A DNA stretch of 64,000 bases from Coenobita brevimanus (Eukaryota > Arthropoda > Malacostraca > Decapoda > Coenobitidae): contig CM064666.1 of the NCBI GenBank assembly GCA_032717465.1, positions 6,741,028-6,805,027 of the forward strand. Reading direction: 5' to 3'. Of this stretch, positions 44,600-54,720 are shown one piece after another. Below the pieces are notes generated by a model that worked only from the letters and a program-made list of their open reading frames with translations, was not told where the DNA came from and searched no databases. The position numbers were made by a program, and so were the translations under genes. How positions within the stretch are numbered: position 1 is the first letter of the stretch; each line of letters opens with the position of its first letter.

Positions 44600-45959
44600 T
44601 TAAAATGCAAGCAAGTGTGAGATGTAAGAAAGCATTCAACTCTTTGCGTGACGAGTGAGCGGGGAAGGATGAGGATGTGAGTGATATGGAATGTGAGAGG
44701 TCTAACAGCACTCTGGGTAGTGACGGACCGTCCCGACAGGCCAATGGGGCTACACGATTTAAACTGTCTATCTATATACCTAGGCTGCTTCCCCCAAGGA
44801 AAGGGAAGTAGCCGAGACAGGACAACACACTCCCAATTTACTCATCCACTCAAACACATTCATTCGCATCTTAACCCCAAGGAGAGAAGGGACAGATCCT
44901 CACCCCACCACACCGCACGAGGGTCAACTGTGCAGTGCAGTCAGTGACATCCGCAGCAGGGCCCGACAGCAGAGCTGGTTTACCTCTGCCACATCATAAT
45001 GGACCCATCCCCTTACCCGCACCTTACCTGATCAGCTGATCAGACAAAATGCGGAAGAGTATCCCTTTAGAGCTGAGTCACCATTTATTCATTCACAATT
45101 TCTCTCCATTCATTTCTATCACGCACAGCCACTCTTCCTTGCTCAACAGACATCCCTCTTGTATCCAACGCTCTCTTCACATTGTCCATCCATCCTTCCT
45201 CTCAGCCTTACACCTCTCACATAAGAACTAGTTATCTTTTTCACCAATCGCTCATTATCCATTCTCTCCATATGCCCAAACCATCGCAACACCCTCTGCT
45301 CAACTCGATCGGACATCTCCCGAACAACTCTAGTTCTCCTTCTCACTTCATCATTTCTCACACGATCCATACGCGTCACTCCACACATATTCCTCAGACA
45401 CCTCATCTCGATTACATTCAAACTTTTCCTCCCTGCTACATCCATATTCCACGTGTTAAATGTAAGAAAAATGTTGCTCTAGTTGCAGACTTTCAGGAGA
45501 TGTTTCATGCTTCACTTAGAAAGCATTTGTGTCTTCTCGTGGCCAGAGTAGGGACTGTATTGGATAAGACTAACACCAAGAAAGACAGTGAGGATAATCC
45601 CACTGACTGCATCATTGTTCGAGGCAATGATGTTAGTAGGAATAGGAGTGACGTACTGTGGCAGCAGTATAAAGAAATGTTAAAGCTACAGGAAGGGTGG
45701 GAGCCTGGTTGTCCTTGGAGTCCTGTCAAGAAGAGGACCTAGTAGGGAGTGAATGTACAGGACACTGGGACTTAATTGTCGTCTGGAGAAGTATTGCAGG
45801 GACCACGCACTACCATTCGTTGACAGACGGGACAGGTTCTACGGCGGCATCTCCAAGTACAGCAGGATTGGGGCACATCTTAGTAGGCAGGGGGTTTCTA
45901 ATTTAGCTTGGTCAGTAGGCAGGACATTGCGGGAGTTTTTTTCGGAGCTGTGTTAGATG
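44600..45959 (+). pseudogene. CR1-like LINE ORF1 with SGNH/esterase-like domain, interrupted by LINE B
   Basis: Outside the family B insertion (44768-45458), frames give NVALVADFQEMF, DCIIVRGNDVSRNRSDVLW (position of the G-N-D block III of SGNH hydrolases), then LNCRLEKYCRDHALPFVDRR and GAHLSRQGVSNLAWSVG. The last corresponds to the D-x-x-H (here G-A-H) block V. ORF1 proteins with such an esterase fold are typical of CR1-clade LINEs. The Asp of the DGVHL block is absent here and frameshifts separate the blocks. The endonuclease of the same element follows at 46210. Confidence 0.65.
44768..45458 (-). pseudogene. LINE family B fragment inserted in CR1 ORF1
   Basis: A reversed copy of the family B 3' end: 3' UTR from the GTCTATCTATATACC tail, then minus-strand coding text MDVAGRKSLNVIEMRCLRNM, RMDRVRNDEVRRRTR and WFGHMERMDNERL. 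About 12 residues of the RGRPRIG-x-MDS block are deleted. It is 5'-truncated at WNMDVAGRK. ATTTAAA-like text occurs on both sides, a possible imperfect target duplication. Confidence 0.8.
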
Positions 45960-46209
45960 TTTAATAACTTGTAATGAATTCACTCTGGGATCCTTAATAT
46001 CAGGTTTAAATACGTAGATACATCCAAATGTGCCAAAAGAAGAAAATACAGCCATTAGTGTACATGCATCCATTATAGCACCTCGAAGACAAACAGGGGA
46101 TAATGGCATAGAATATAATAGTAGAGATAATAATTTTCCATTTAGCATGAAAAATAAAGAAAAAAAAATTTCCTGAAGCAATAACTTACGCGCTATTAGC
46201 AAGTTTCAA

Positions 46210-46945
46210 GTGAATTATACCAATGGCGGCTGCTTACGTGGCAAAATGGACGAACTGAAGGCTACAATTAGTACGGAAAAAAATAGATAATGCCACTGTT
46301 AGTGAAACGTGAATGAATTCAGAGACTCGTGAATATTTGGCATCATTTTAGCTACAGAGGCATAACATTTTTCACTGCAACCATTTTGGAAGAATTAAGG
46401 TGTTGTAGCTATTTACGTAAAAGACTCGTTGAAACATTACAATAATGCAAATATTAGTAACAGTAAGGATACCGAAAAAGTTTGGGTTGAAATTAACAAT
46501 AACAAGGAGAAATTAGTCTTAGCAACCATAAACAGACATCTAAAATTAAGCAGAGACGATAGCAAATACCTTTGGGTGGAGATAAAGAAAGCATTACATT
46601 TCCGTTGAGCAAATATCATACGGGACTTTGTCATGCCAAGGACTGAGTGGCAGAATCTGACAGGGGATGAGGAATAGGAAGAATTTCTAGAAGTAGTGCA
46701 GGAAAAAAATCCTTTATCAGTATATAAGGGAGCCCACTACGGATAATAATATGCTGTACTATACTTGCTTTAATAGAGAAAAAAATCTGTATTGATACAG
46801 AAGCTGGCGGACGACTTGGAGAAAGTGATCCTGAGGAAATTAAGTTCAAACTTATTTGGAATGACCGTCCTATTGAAAACCGATCTAGTGTTCCTAATTC
46901 TCGCCTAGAGGATTTTAATGGATTTAGAGCTTATTTTATGAGGTG
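46210..46945 (+). pseudogene. CR1-like LINE endonuclease domain
   Basis: Broken frames read YTNGGCLRGKMDELKATIS, VAIYVKDSLKHYNNANIS, DTEKVWVEINNNKEKLVLAT, DDSKYLWVEI, MPRTEWQNLTGDE, and GRLGESDPEEIKFKLIWND with the SDH-equivalent block as SDP. It continues to NRSSVPNSRLEDFNGFRAYF. The order and spacing match the APE domain that follows ORF1 in CR1-like LINEs. Many stops are present. Confidence 0.7.
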
Positions 46946-47644
46946 ACTGAGTTCTTTAGGAAGAGTGAGGTCACTGGGGAAGCTGAGGTCATAGATGAGG
47001 TACAGGACTAAAGTGGGAGCGTGCGTCAGTACACTGAGCTCACTGAGGAGGTTTAGGTCATAGGGACAGGATATAGTTGGGAGTTTACGTCAGGTCACTG
47101 AGGTCACTGGGTATGCTTGGGTCATAGGTGAGGGAAAGGATACTCCTATAGGTGGAAATGTAGCTCAGGTCAAGGAGATTGATTCAGGGCAGGTGCCATG
47201 TAGCCGTTCCATCAGTGAGAAACAAGATGAAATAGTAAATACACGAAGGCCAGGACAGATATACCCTTTCCAAAGTGACTGGAAAGAATAATTCCGAGCC
47301 TAGATAGTTAAACATCATGTTAAAATATCTCATAGGCCAAAGAAAATTAATATATAGAAAAATATAAAGAGGTGAATCAGAGTCGAGATAGTTAAACAGC
47401 AGATAAAATTTTCTCATAGGCCAAGGAAAAGGAATTCATGGAAAAATAAAAAGAGAAGAGCAACACTTACGAAACATGTGCACGATTTTGAACAGGGAAG
47501 TAAAGACAACGAGACGGAAAGCAAATCGAGGCTATGAAATTTAGGTTGCTAGAGAACCGTAAGAAAACCCTAAGGGTTTTTATCAGATCCACTGCACAGA
47601 AAACTAGAAAATAGTCAGATAGGGTGCACCTTAGCCAATGCTAT
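46946..47644 (+). pseudogene. CR1-like LINE endonuclease-RT linker, heavily decayed
   Basis: Partial coding signal only: VRQVTEVTG, KYTKARTDIPFPK, RPRKRNSWKNKKRRA and GYEI plus RLLENRKKTLR-type text before 47600. Part of 46946-47200 shows repeated GAGGTCACTG words. Confidence 0.5.
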
Positions 47645-48110
47645 TGTAATTATAAAGGATCCGGATCCGGATCCGTGGAGATATTGTGTGGGAATACATA
47701 GGATCCGAATCCACCCCCAAACTTGATCAATTGTTCCTTGACCCATGGCCCACTCTTAAACAAAATTTTATTGGAATTCATTGAGAACTTTTGGAGATGT
47801 TGTGCGGGATACATTGGATCCGGATCTGGATCCTAATCTGCCCCAAATTCAGTCAATTCTATCTTGGCCAATGACCCACCCTTCACAAAATTTCACTGAA
47901 ATTCGTTGAGAAGTTTTGGAGATGTTGTGCATGATAATCCGGATCCGCCCAAAGTTTAATCAATACCTTCCTTGGCCCATGACCCACCCTTCCACAAAAT
48001 TTCACTGAATTTCATTGATAATTTTTGGAGATACCGTGTGGAAGAACATACAAACGTAGTTGAGTACATAAACTCCTCCAACTTAGTTGGCGGAGTCAAA
48101 AAAGATTGAA
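47645..48110. repeat. Tandem repeat, three about 130-bp units with GGATCCGGATC cores
   Basis: Each unit has GGATCCGGATC, then CCCAAA(G/A/C)TT..TCAAT, TCCTTGGCCCATGACCCACC, CACAAAATTTCACTGAAATT, CATTGA and TTTTGGAGATNTTGTG. Units start near 47655, 47815 and 47935. The block ends AACATACAAACG...TTAGTTGGCGGAGTC. It interrupts the CR1 linker/RT boundary, so it inserted or expanded after that LINE. Confidence 0.75.
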
Positions 48111-48179
48111 TAGGGTCTCTTAGAACATAATCAGGCAACATTACCAGTGCAGATATAGAAATGCACTGTATCCTAAATT

Positions 48180-49310
48180 ATTTCGAAACAGTATAAACAA
48201 GGAAAATCTAGACCTTATCCCCCAAAAAATATTTGCGATGATAATACATATAATATTCTTGGTAAAAAAAACATTACCAAGGAGGAAGTATTGAAAGAAT
48301 TTAATAAGGTAAAACTTCATCCCCTGGTACGGACGATATATGTGCAGAAATATGAAAGGTAACGAAGGAAAAACTATATCAACCCCTTACAACGATATTT
48401 TATGATTCCTTAAGCTTAGGAGAAGTTCGAGAGGCAGGGAAGACACCAAACGTAGTACCCACTTATAAAAAGGGTGATAAAACAGTTTCGTCGAATTATG
48501 GCCCGATACGTCTAACATCAGTAACTGGCAAAATGCTAGAGACAATTTTATAAAATAATTTCAGACAGCATTTAGAAATATTTAATCTCATAACGTAAAG
48601 TCAACACGACCTTATGCAGGGACGGTCCAGTGTAATTAGCATGTAACAATTTTTCTCGGAGGTCTATGAGGAAGCATACAGAGATAAAGCTTACGATTAT
48701 TATTTACCTAAGTTTAATAAAGCATTCGTTAGGGTTGCAAACGAGAGGTTAGTTGGGAAGGTTCGAGCACGTGGTATAGACGACGTTATCTTAAAATACG
48801 GGTAGATAGAATCCTAACGCAAAGGACGAAAGCAGAGACTTTTAATAAATGGTAGTAAATAGGACTGGGGATTAGTGACTAGCGGTGTACCACAGGATCA
48901 GTACTCAGTACTTTATTGTATATTTTATACATATAAATGATATAGACTTAGGAATCACTACAGTGTTACTAAATTTGCCAATGGCACAAAAATTGGACGC
49001 ATCATTAACTCAACTGAAGACTGTATTAGCCTTCATAAGGACCTCGATATACTGTCTCGGGGGTCTAATGATTGACAAATGGATTTATTGAGGACAAATA
49101 TAATGTACTTAACACCATCAATGTCATGACAGATATTAGATACAACTTTGATAAAAGGGAAATACATAAATCGCAATGCAAGAGAGATGTGAGAGTTAAG
49201 GTTAGTAAAGAGAGTAAACCAAGACAATAATGTATTAATGCGAGAAATAAAGTAAATAGGGTCCTAGAATTTATTTTGCAAAGCTTGAGCAATGGGACTT
49301 TTAAAGCAAT
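48180..49310 (+). pseudogene. CR1-like LINE reverse transcriptase, decayed
   Basis: Blocks in order with many stops: KTPNVVPTYKKGDKTVSSNY, GPIRLTSVTGKMLETIL, LPKFNKAFVRVANERLVGKV (the first catalytic Asp position now Lys-Phe-Asn), LVTSGVPQ, and KFANGTKIGRIINSTEDC (FADD changed to FANG). Both RT catalytic blocks are mutated. It is interrupted at 49324 by LINE A and resumes at 49923. Confidence 0.8.
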
Positions 49311-49323
49311 ACTATTACCCTAT

Positions 49324-49922
49324 TACCCTAGTGTGATGAGTAAAGATGGAGTTTGGAGGGTGAAGTGCTTGAAAGGGTACAGCAGGGAAGAAAGGTTGCT
49401 GCTTCCTTGAAAGCAGAGATAAGAAACAGGGAAGTGAGCATGGAAGTGAAAAAGTTAATACATGACAGTATTGTGATACCAACTCTAACGTATGGAAGTG
49501 AAGCTTGGACGTTGTTGGAAAGACACGAAGTCAAGAGTGAGAGCAGTGGAAATGAGTTATTTAAGAGGAGCCTGTGGAGTCACATGGTGAGAGGCTGATA
49601 AATGAGGATATAAAGGAGCGTTGTGGTGTGGATGTGGATGTGATAGGAAGCGTTATAAGGAACACAGAGGTGGTTTGGCCATGTGGAGAGGATAGAGGGC
49701 GAAAGACTGACGAAAAGAGTGTATGTGAGTGAGGTGGAGGGGGGGAGAGGGAGGAGGAGGCCGAGGATGAGATGGAGGGATGGGGTGGAGAGGTATATGA
49801 GAGAGGGGGGTGTGAGTTGGGAGCAGAGCAGTGAAATGGCGGGGGACAGGGCGACGTGGAGGCGATTTGTTTGTGGCCACCCCATAGGGGATTGAGGCGT
49901 CTGGCAATAGATAGATAGATAG
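49324..49922 (+). pseudogene. LINE family A, 5'-truncated copy with target duplication
   Basis: Open 81-codon frame 49353-49598: GEVLERVQQGRKVAASLKAE, VPTLTYGSEAW-like IPTLTYGSEAWTLLER. Then frameshifted VYVSEVEGGRGRRRPRMRW to the stop at 49893-49895 and a (GATA)n tail. ACTATTACC(C/T)TAT stands at both ends (49311-49323 and 49923-49935), a 13-bp target-site duplication with one mismatch. Confidence 0.9.
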
Positions 49923-50720
49923 ACTATTACCTTATCTAGCAATAACACGACCACATTATTTTAAGCTATGCAACGCAGTTTTGGTGCCCGTACTATAGAA
50001 TGGATATAAGTTCGTTAAAAATGTACAGAGAATAATGAAAAAAATCGATGCATGATATTCGGAATCTTTCTATTGAAGAAAGTCTTAATACTTTAAATTT
50101 TCACTCACTAGAAAGGTGTACTGTAAGGGGAGACTTCTATCTATCTATCTATTGCCAGACGCCACAATCCCGAAAGGGGTGGCCATTTGAGGCACTAACC
50201 CTCCACCAACCCATTTGTTGACACGTAGGGAGCACGTATGGTTTGGTTATATGGTTACCACCCAGCGTTGTAAATGGTTTCTTGGCTTACAGGAAACTAT
50301 TTGGCTTGTCACTCATTGTAAAGCCACCTGTAAAGGAAAGAAAAGCAATATGAAGTGACAGGAAAGATGGGAGAAATAGGAAGAGAGGAGGGCAGAATGA
50401 TAAAGGCTAAGGAATAAGCAGGTAGCACTACAGCAAGTGAGTGGATGATGGTCGCCACCACCAACCACTAAGACTTAACAGATGTATTTAAGTGAATAAA
50501 TAAATAAGGGAGATAATCAGAAAGGTACTTAAAGTGACCATGCATATCCAAGCAACGGTTTTTGATTAGATAACTTCCGTTTTAGTAATGATATAGGTTG
50601 AAATTAGTTTGGCAGTGGAGTGATGGATGATTGAGATGAGTTAACTAGTGATGTAGCTGCTGCCCTTCCCATTGAGAGTTTCAAGCATTGGCTAGGTAAG
50701 CATACAACAAGGGAGGACTG
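49923..50720 (+). pseudogene. CR1-like LINE RT C-terminus, split by a SINE
   Basis: Text after the LINE A insertion: AVLVPVL-type HLDYAVQF equivalent, MYREIMKKIDA, then GRL. The SINE at 50138-50476 interrupts it, and it resumes with LNRCI and a decayed end. Its 3' region continues to 50870, where another insertion begins. Confidence 0.65.
50138..50476 (-). mobile_element. SINE-like element with shared core and LINE A tail, subfamily 3 (copy iii)
   Basis: On the minus strand it begins GGTGGCGACCATCATCCACT and contains the core GCTGGGTGGTAACCATATAA. It then runs into GGAGGGTTAGTGCC, a piece of the LINE A 5' UTR, and GGGATTGTGGCGTCTGGCAA with (GATA)n, the LINE A 3' end. AGACTT stands on both sides (50132-50137, 50477-50482) as target duplication. 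The tail identity implies mobilisation by LINE A machinery. Confidence 0.8.
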
Positions 50721-50870
50721 GATAAAAAATAATCTTCAAATAACTGACACTAATTCATTCTTTTTCCCTTCTAGATTTCATTTCGGTGGTTTCTTATCTT
50801 CCATGACACATTCCTATAATGTTTCAAAGCCACTTTCTATACGGCGTGGTGTTAATTCTCATTTTTTCCT

Positions 50871-50932
50871 ATGATCTCCAGTCTTTCAATCGCAGTGTGT
50901 CCATGCATCTCGAAATGAATGGATCTTGAATT
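50871..50932 (+). pseudogene. LINE RT last 20 codons (same family as 7573-8145)
   Basis: YDLQSFNRSVSMHLEMNGS then stop. Nearly identical to the end of the minus-strand fragment at 7573-7630. It is probably the coding end of the insert that continues to the A-tract at 51733. Confidence 0.8.
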
Positions 50933-51735
50933 TGGCGCCCTGGTGTGTTACAATGAAAGTCCTCTCATTCGGCATCTTCGGGACCTAACAGGTGCTGAAT
51001 GACCAGAAACTGCTGAATGATCGGGAAAACCCGGCAAAAAGTTTCTAGCAATCATGGTCAGTCACCCGAAAAAAGTCACAGTTATTAGTCAACCCTAAGC
51101 ACTAAATATTTAATAAGCAACTTAGAGAGAGAGAGAGAGAGAGAGAGATACTGTATATAATGTACTTATCGATACAATACACATTATCTTATCTTAACCA
51201 AAGTGTATTTACACCATAAATAGCACGGCAAAGATTCCAAACTTTCGAAAGTTCCCGCTCACAAAGCCAGACACTCACGAGTCATAATGGCCGACGACGC
51301 ATGCAGTATTGGCAAGCAGAAATCTTCAAAAGTGATAACCTTAACTTTAAAATGCGCTAAGCTGTAGGTGACCTGTTCAATTTTTCAAGCTAAATTGGAG
51401 TTCAGAACGTGCTAGATATAGTAAAAAAAAATATAATGTTCATTGGAACTAAATTATTATGAAAAGTGCTAGATCTAGTGTCAACAGCGCCAAATTGGCA
51501 ACTATGGGCGCACGGGTACCAGCGACAAGCTGGATCGGCTCGGCATGTGCCCGAAGAGCAGAGAACTTTTGTAATGAGATTATTTATGAAAACCGCCGGA
51601 AGACCGGAAATACCATAAGACCAAATACCGAATGAGAGAGGACTTTTACTGTATTTCTGTTTTTCTTGGAAGGAAAGGTTTGTGGGCTCCTGGCCTTTGG
51701 TTCCTTCTTTCTCACAAAAAAAAAAAAAAAAAGGC
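50933..51735 (+). other. Insert of unknown type ending in an A-tract; no gene
   Basis: It begins as the 3' UTR of the LINE end above and finishes GTTTGTGGGCTCCTGGCCTT and A(16). A (GA)n lies at 51125-51150. CCTCTCATTCGG (50965) and CCGAATGAGAGAGG (51627) are inverted with respect to each other near the two ends. Confidence 0.5.
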
Positions 51736-51783
51736 ATGGGCCAACTCGCCTGCTGCAGTTATCCTCTCTTCTTATGTTCTTAA

Positions 51784-51828
<45 letters not shown>

Positions 51829-52109
51829 ATCCTTTGACTTTACTTTCGTATTCTCGCTTGCTTTTATCCGAGAAAGAGAGGAAGAAAGCGAGTGAGGCGT
51901 GAGCGGGCGGGAGGAGGGATAGTAACGCCTTCAACAAGAGCACGGGGAGAGTTGCGGTGAAGGTGGCTGTGAGGGGTGAGGGATGGGGGGTAGGTGGTTG
52001 AAGTGGGAGGGTATGATGGGAAGGGGACAGGGTGTGAGGATGGAGGACTGATGGGGAAGGGATGGGTGTGAGGAGTGTATGGGAAGAAGGGATGGGTGTG
52101 AGGGGTCAA
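51736..52109. repeat. Second copy of the 24.0-24.4 kb unit, left part
   Basis: The CR1 3' UTR text GGCATGGGCCAACTCGCC is followed by (TC)n, TTATCCGAGAAAGAGAGG and the G-rich stretch, in the same order as at 23980-24365. It breaks at GTGAGGGGTC where the RNase H LINE begins. Confidence 0.75.
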
Positions 52110-52662
52110 ATTGATTGATTAATTGATAATTTTATTGAAATAAAAATAAAATTACAGTGATATTTACATTATCTCAAAGAGATGAGGTTGCATACGCAGT
52201 CTCCACCCCGTCTAACTTATTAGATTATAATTAGTTCAACGCATACTACTTAACTCTATTATTTGTACATTTTGCGTTTGCACTATTAATCATTTCATTG
52301 ATTTACACGATCCTGCCCGTAGGCAAAGCCTAGTTTTGCTACATACATTACAATTTGGTGATATAATCAGTCGGCCTATATAATTACATAGACAACAAAA
52401 TGCTTGTGTTTGCCGTCATGGATACCGGCACACATGTGCACCTGCAAGTACAAACATGTACACTGGCACACATTTATATCATTACACAAGCTTACTACAC
52501 CTCCATACACGTTCTTTGGTCACATACAAAGCTTATTTATAATTTCTTGTTATATCATAACCATATGATACACACTTACACAATGTACTTTAGTTGTTTG
52601 CAGTCTTTCAGGATGCTGTATATTTTGTCATTATTAAACATCCATATGATCTGTTTTGTAAC
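52110..52662 (-). other. 3' UTR of the RNase H LINE
   Basis: AT-rich, no ORF. It ends on the minus strand with a polyadenylation-like AATAAAAT and AATTAATCAATCAATTT. Confidence 0.65.
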
Positions 52663-52922
52663 CTATTTTATTTTGCTGTTCCTGTACTTATCTAGCATTT
52701 TACAATAAAATATATAATGTTCCAGCGTGTGAGATCTTGGGCTGTCACACAACCTGCACCTGTTGTCGTAGTTTTGGTTTTTATTTCCTTGCTCCCAATA
52801 ATATTTGTAGCCTAGTCGCAACCTAGTGCATACAGAGTCCTTCCATTTGCTAGTGTTTTTTCCATAGGTAAAAGTGGTCTTCTTGCTACAGCAATATAGT
52901 GGTCCATAGTACCACTAGGTTT
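52663..52922 (-). pseudogene. C-terminal zinc-binding end of the RNase H LINE
   Basis: SKWKDSVCTRLRLGYKYYWE, then RCRLCDSPRSHTLEHYIFYC. This is the C-x2-C...H...C end motif of jockey/I-type ORF2 proteins, with a stop 10 residues later. It lies on the far side of LINE C from the RNase H domain, which proves the split. Confidence 0.8.
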
Positions 52923-52933
52923 CAATCAATCAA

Positions 52934-53206
52934 TCAATCATTTCCTGTGGCACCCTCGGGGATGCATAGGGCCTCGATGAACTCACACCACCACATCCTA
53001 TCTTGTGCTAACTCCTCAAGATCTCCCCAACACTCATCTCCAGCTTCCCGTCTCATTGTCCTCACCCACGTCTCTTTTAGCCTTCCTCTACCTCTCCTAC
53101 CAAGTGCCACCCACCCTGGTGTACCTCGTACTATTCCCTGTCTCCTATACACATGTCCTAGCCACTTCCATCGTGAGAACCTAACATATTCATCGACCGG
53201 CTGCAC
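52934..53206 (-). pseudogene. LINE family C C-terminal block (copy 2)
   Basis: [39 protein letters not shown] and GATGND before the stop. Same frame as the catalytic part, separated from it by the stop at 53249. Confidence 0.8.
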
Positions 53207-53248
53207 TCCCGTTATTTCTCTAATTCTACTATTTGGTATCCTTTCCCA

Positions 53249-54019
53249 CTACTTAACTCCTAATATTCTTCTAAGTGCTTTGTTTTCAAACACCAAGAAT
53301 TTATTTTCCATAGTCACTGTGCTGTACCAAGACTCGTGTCCATAAATTAAGATACTCCTATCCATTACCTTATAAAGTTTGATTTTTGTATGCACAGAAA
53401 AATTGCTATTATTCCAAATATTTTTAAGCATTCCCATTGCCTGATTAGCCTTCTTTAACCTTTCCTCGAATTCAAAGTTCAAAGAACCATCCTTGGCTAA
53501 ACAAGTACCTAAATATTTAAACCTATCAACTTGCTTTACAACCATACCTCCAGTTACACATTCCTGCGCATTTTCCATATTCATATTGATTATTTCAGTT
53601 TTTCCACAATTAATAACCAAACCCACCTTGCGACCTTCAATCACCAAACAGTCCAACACTCTCTGCATCTCTTCTGGCCCATCACAAATCAAAACTATAT
53701 CATCTGCATAATCTAAATCCAAAAGTTTCCTGTTCTCTCCCCAAAGTATACCTGCACCGGTTTCTGTTCCAACGCGTTTCATAATGTAATCAATGACCAA
53801 TATAAATAGTAAAGGCGATAGAACACCACCTTGAATTACTCCGGACTTGACTTCAAACGAATCACTCAGACAACCATCAACCATCACGTTACAAAATGTG
53901 TCCTCATGCATGTTCATAATGACCCTCACAAACTCCTCTGGTATTCCATAATGTCTCATGATCTTCCCCATAGTTTCTCTCGAAACACTATCAAAAGCCT
54001 TTTCAAAATCAACAAACAA
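53249..54019 (-). CDS. LINE family C RT, catalytic part (copy 2)
   Basis: 256 codons: FVDFEKAFDSVSRE (first catalytic Asp), [28 protein letters not shown] (YADD codons at 53699-53710), FKYLGTCLAKDG. It stops at RRILGVK, where TGG of copy 1 has become TAG. The C-terminal block resumes at 53206-52934 ([16 protein letters not shown]). Confidence 0.85.
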   Translation of the reverse strand: MFVDFEKAFDSVSRETMGKIMRHYGIPEEFVRVIMNMHEDTFCNVMVDGCLSDSFEVKSGVIQGGVLSPLLFILVIDYIMKRVGTETGAGILWGENRKLLDLDYADDIVLICDGPEEMQRVLDCLVIEGRKVGLVINCGKTEIINMNMENAQECVTGGMVVKQVDRFKYLGTCLAKDGSLNFEFEERLKKANQAMGMLKNIWNNSNFSVHTKIKLYKVMDRSILIYGHESWYSTVTMENKFLVFENKALRRILGVK

Positions 54020-54720
54020 AGACTTAACGGTACTCTCATTTCATTAACTTGCTGCATCAAATGCCTAACTATAAAGATCTGATCATTGCAACCACGTCCC
54101 TTTCTAAAACCAGCCTGTTCATCCCTCAGAATACCCTCAACCACCGGCTCCAACCTATTTAACAACACTCTACTGAAAACTTTCAAAGCTATCGGTGACA
54201 AAGAGATTCCCCTCCAATTACCACATTCACTCAGGTCTCCCTTCTTCGGAACTTTAACAATTACACCGTTCTTCCAAACTGATGGTAGTAACCCCGTCAC
54301 CCATATCTTATTGAATAGCTTGGTCAAGATCATTATTAATCTATCCCCCTCCACTTTAAACATTTCCGGAAATAAACCATCCTCCCCTGGTGCCTTATTA
54401 TTCTTCAACTGTTTTACTGCTTTCTCCACTTCTGCAAGCCTCAACTCTCCTGTTTCTATATTTAAATCTTCCTGAGCAGACGGTATATCCTCTTCTGGTG
54501 GTATTGGTCTATTAAGAACTGTCTCAAAATGCTCTTTCCATCTATTTTTAATATCTCCATCTTTGGTCAATAAATTTCCTTCCCTGTCTCTAACTGGTAT
54601 TTCCTTGCGTTTACCTGCATTACCACTCAGTTCTCTAATCGATTCATATGCTATTCTTTGACTCTGTCCATCATTTTTGTTTATTAAGATTTCAGTCTCT
54701 GCAACCTTTTTCATCCACAC
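53956..54720 (-). pseudogene. LINE family C RT, N-terminal half (copy 2)
   Basis: 254 codons: IPVRDREGNLLTKDGD (the site deleted in copy 1 is intact here), NNKAPGEDGLFPEM and QAGFRKGRGCNDQIF. A lost T in the LCFVDFEK block ends it at LCLLILKRLL. Confidence 0.85.
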
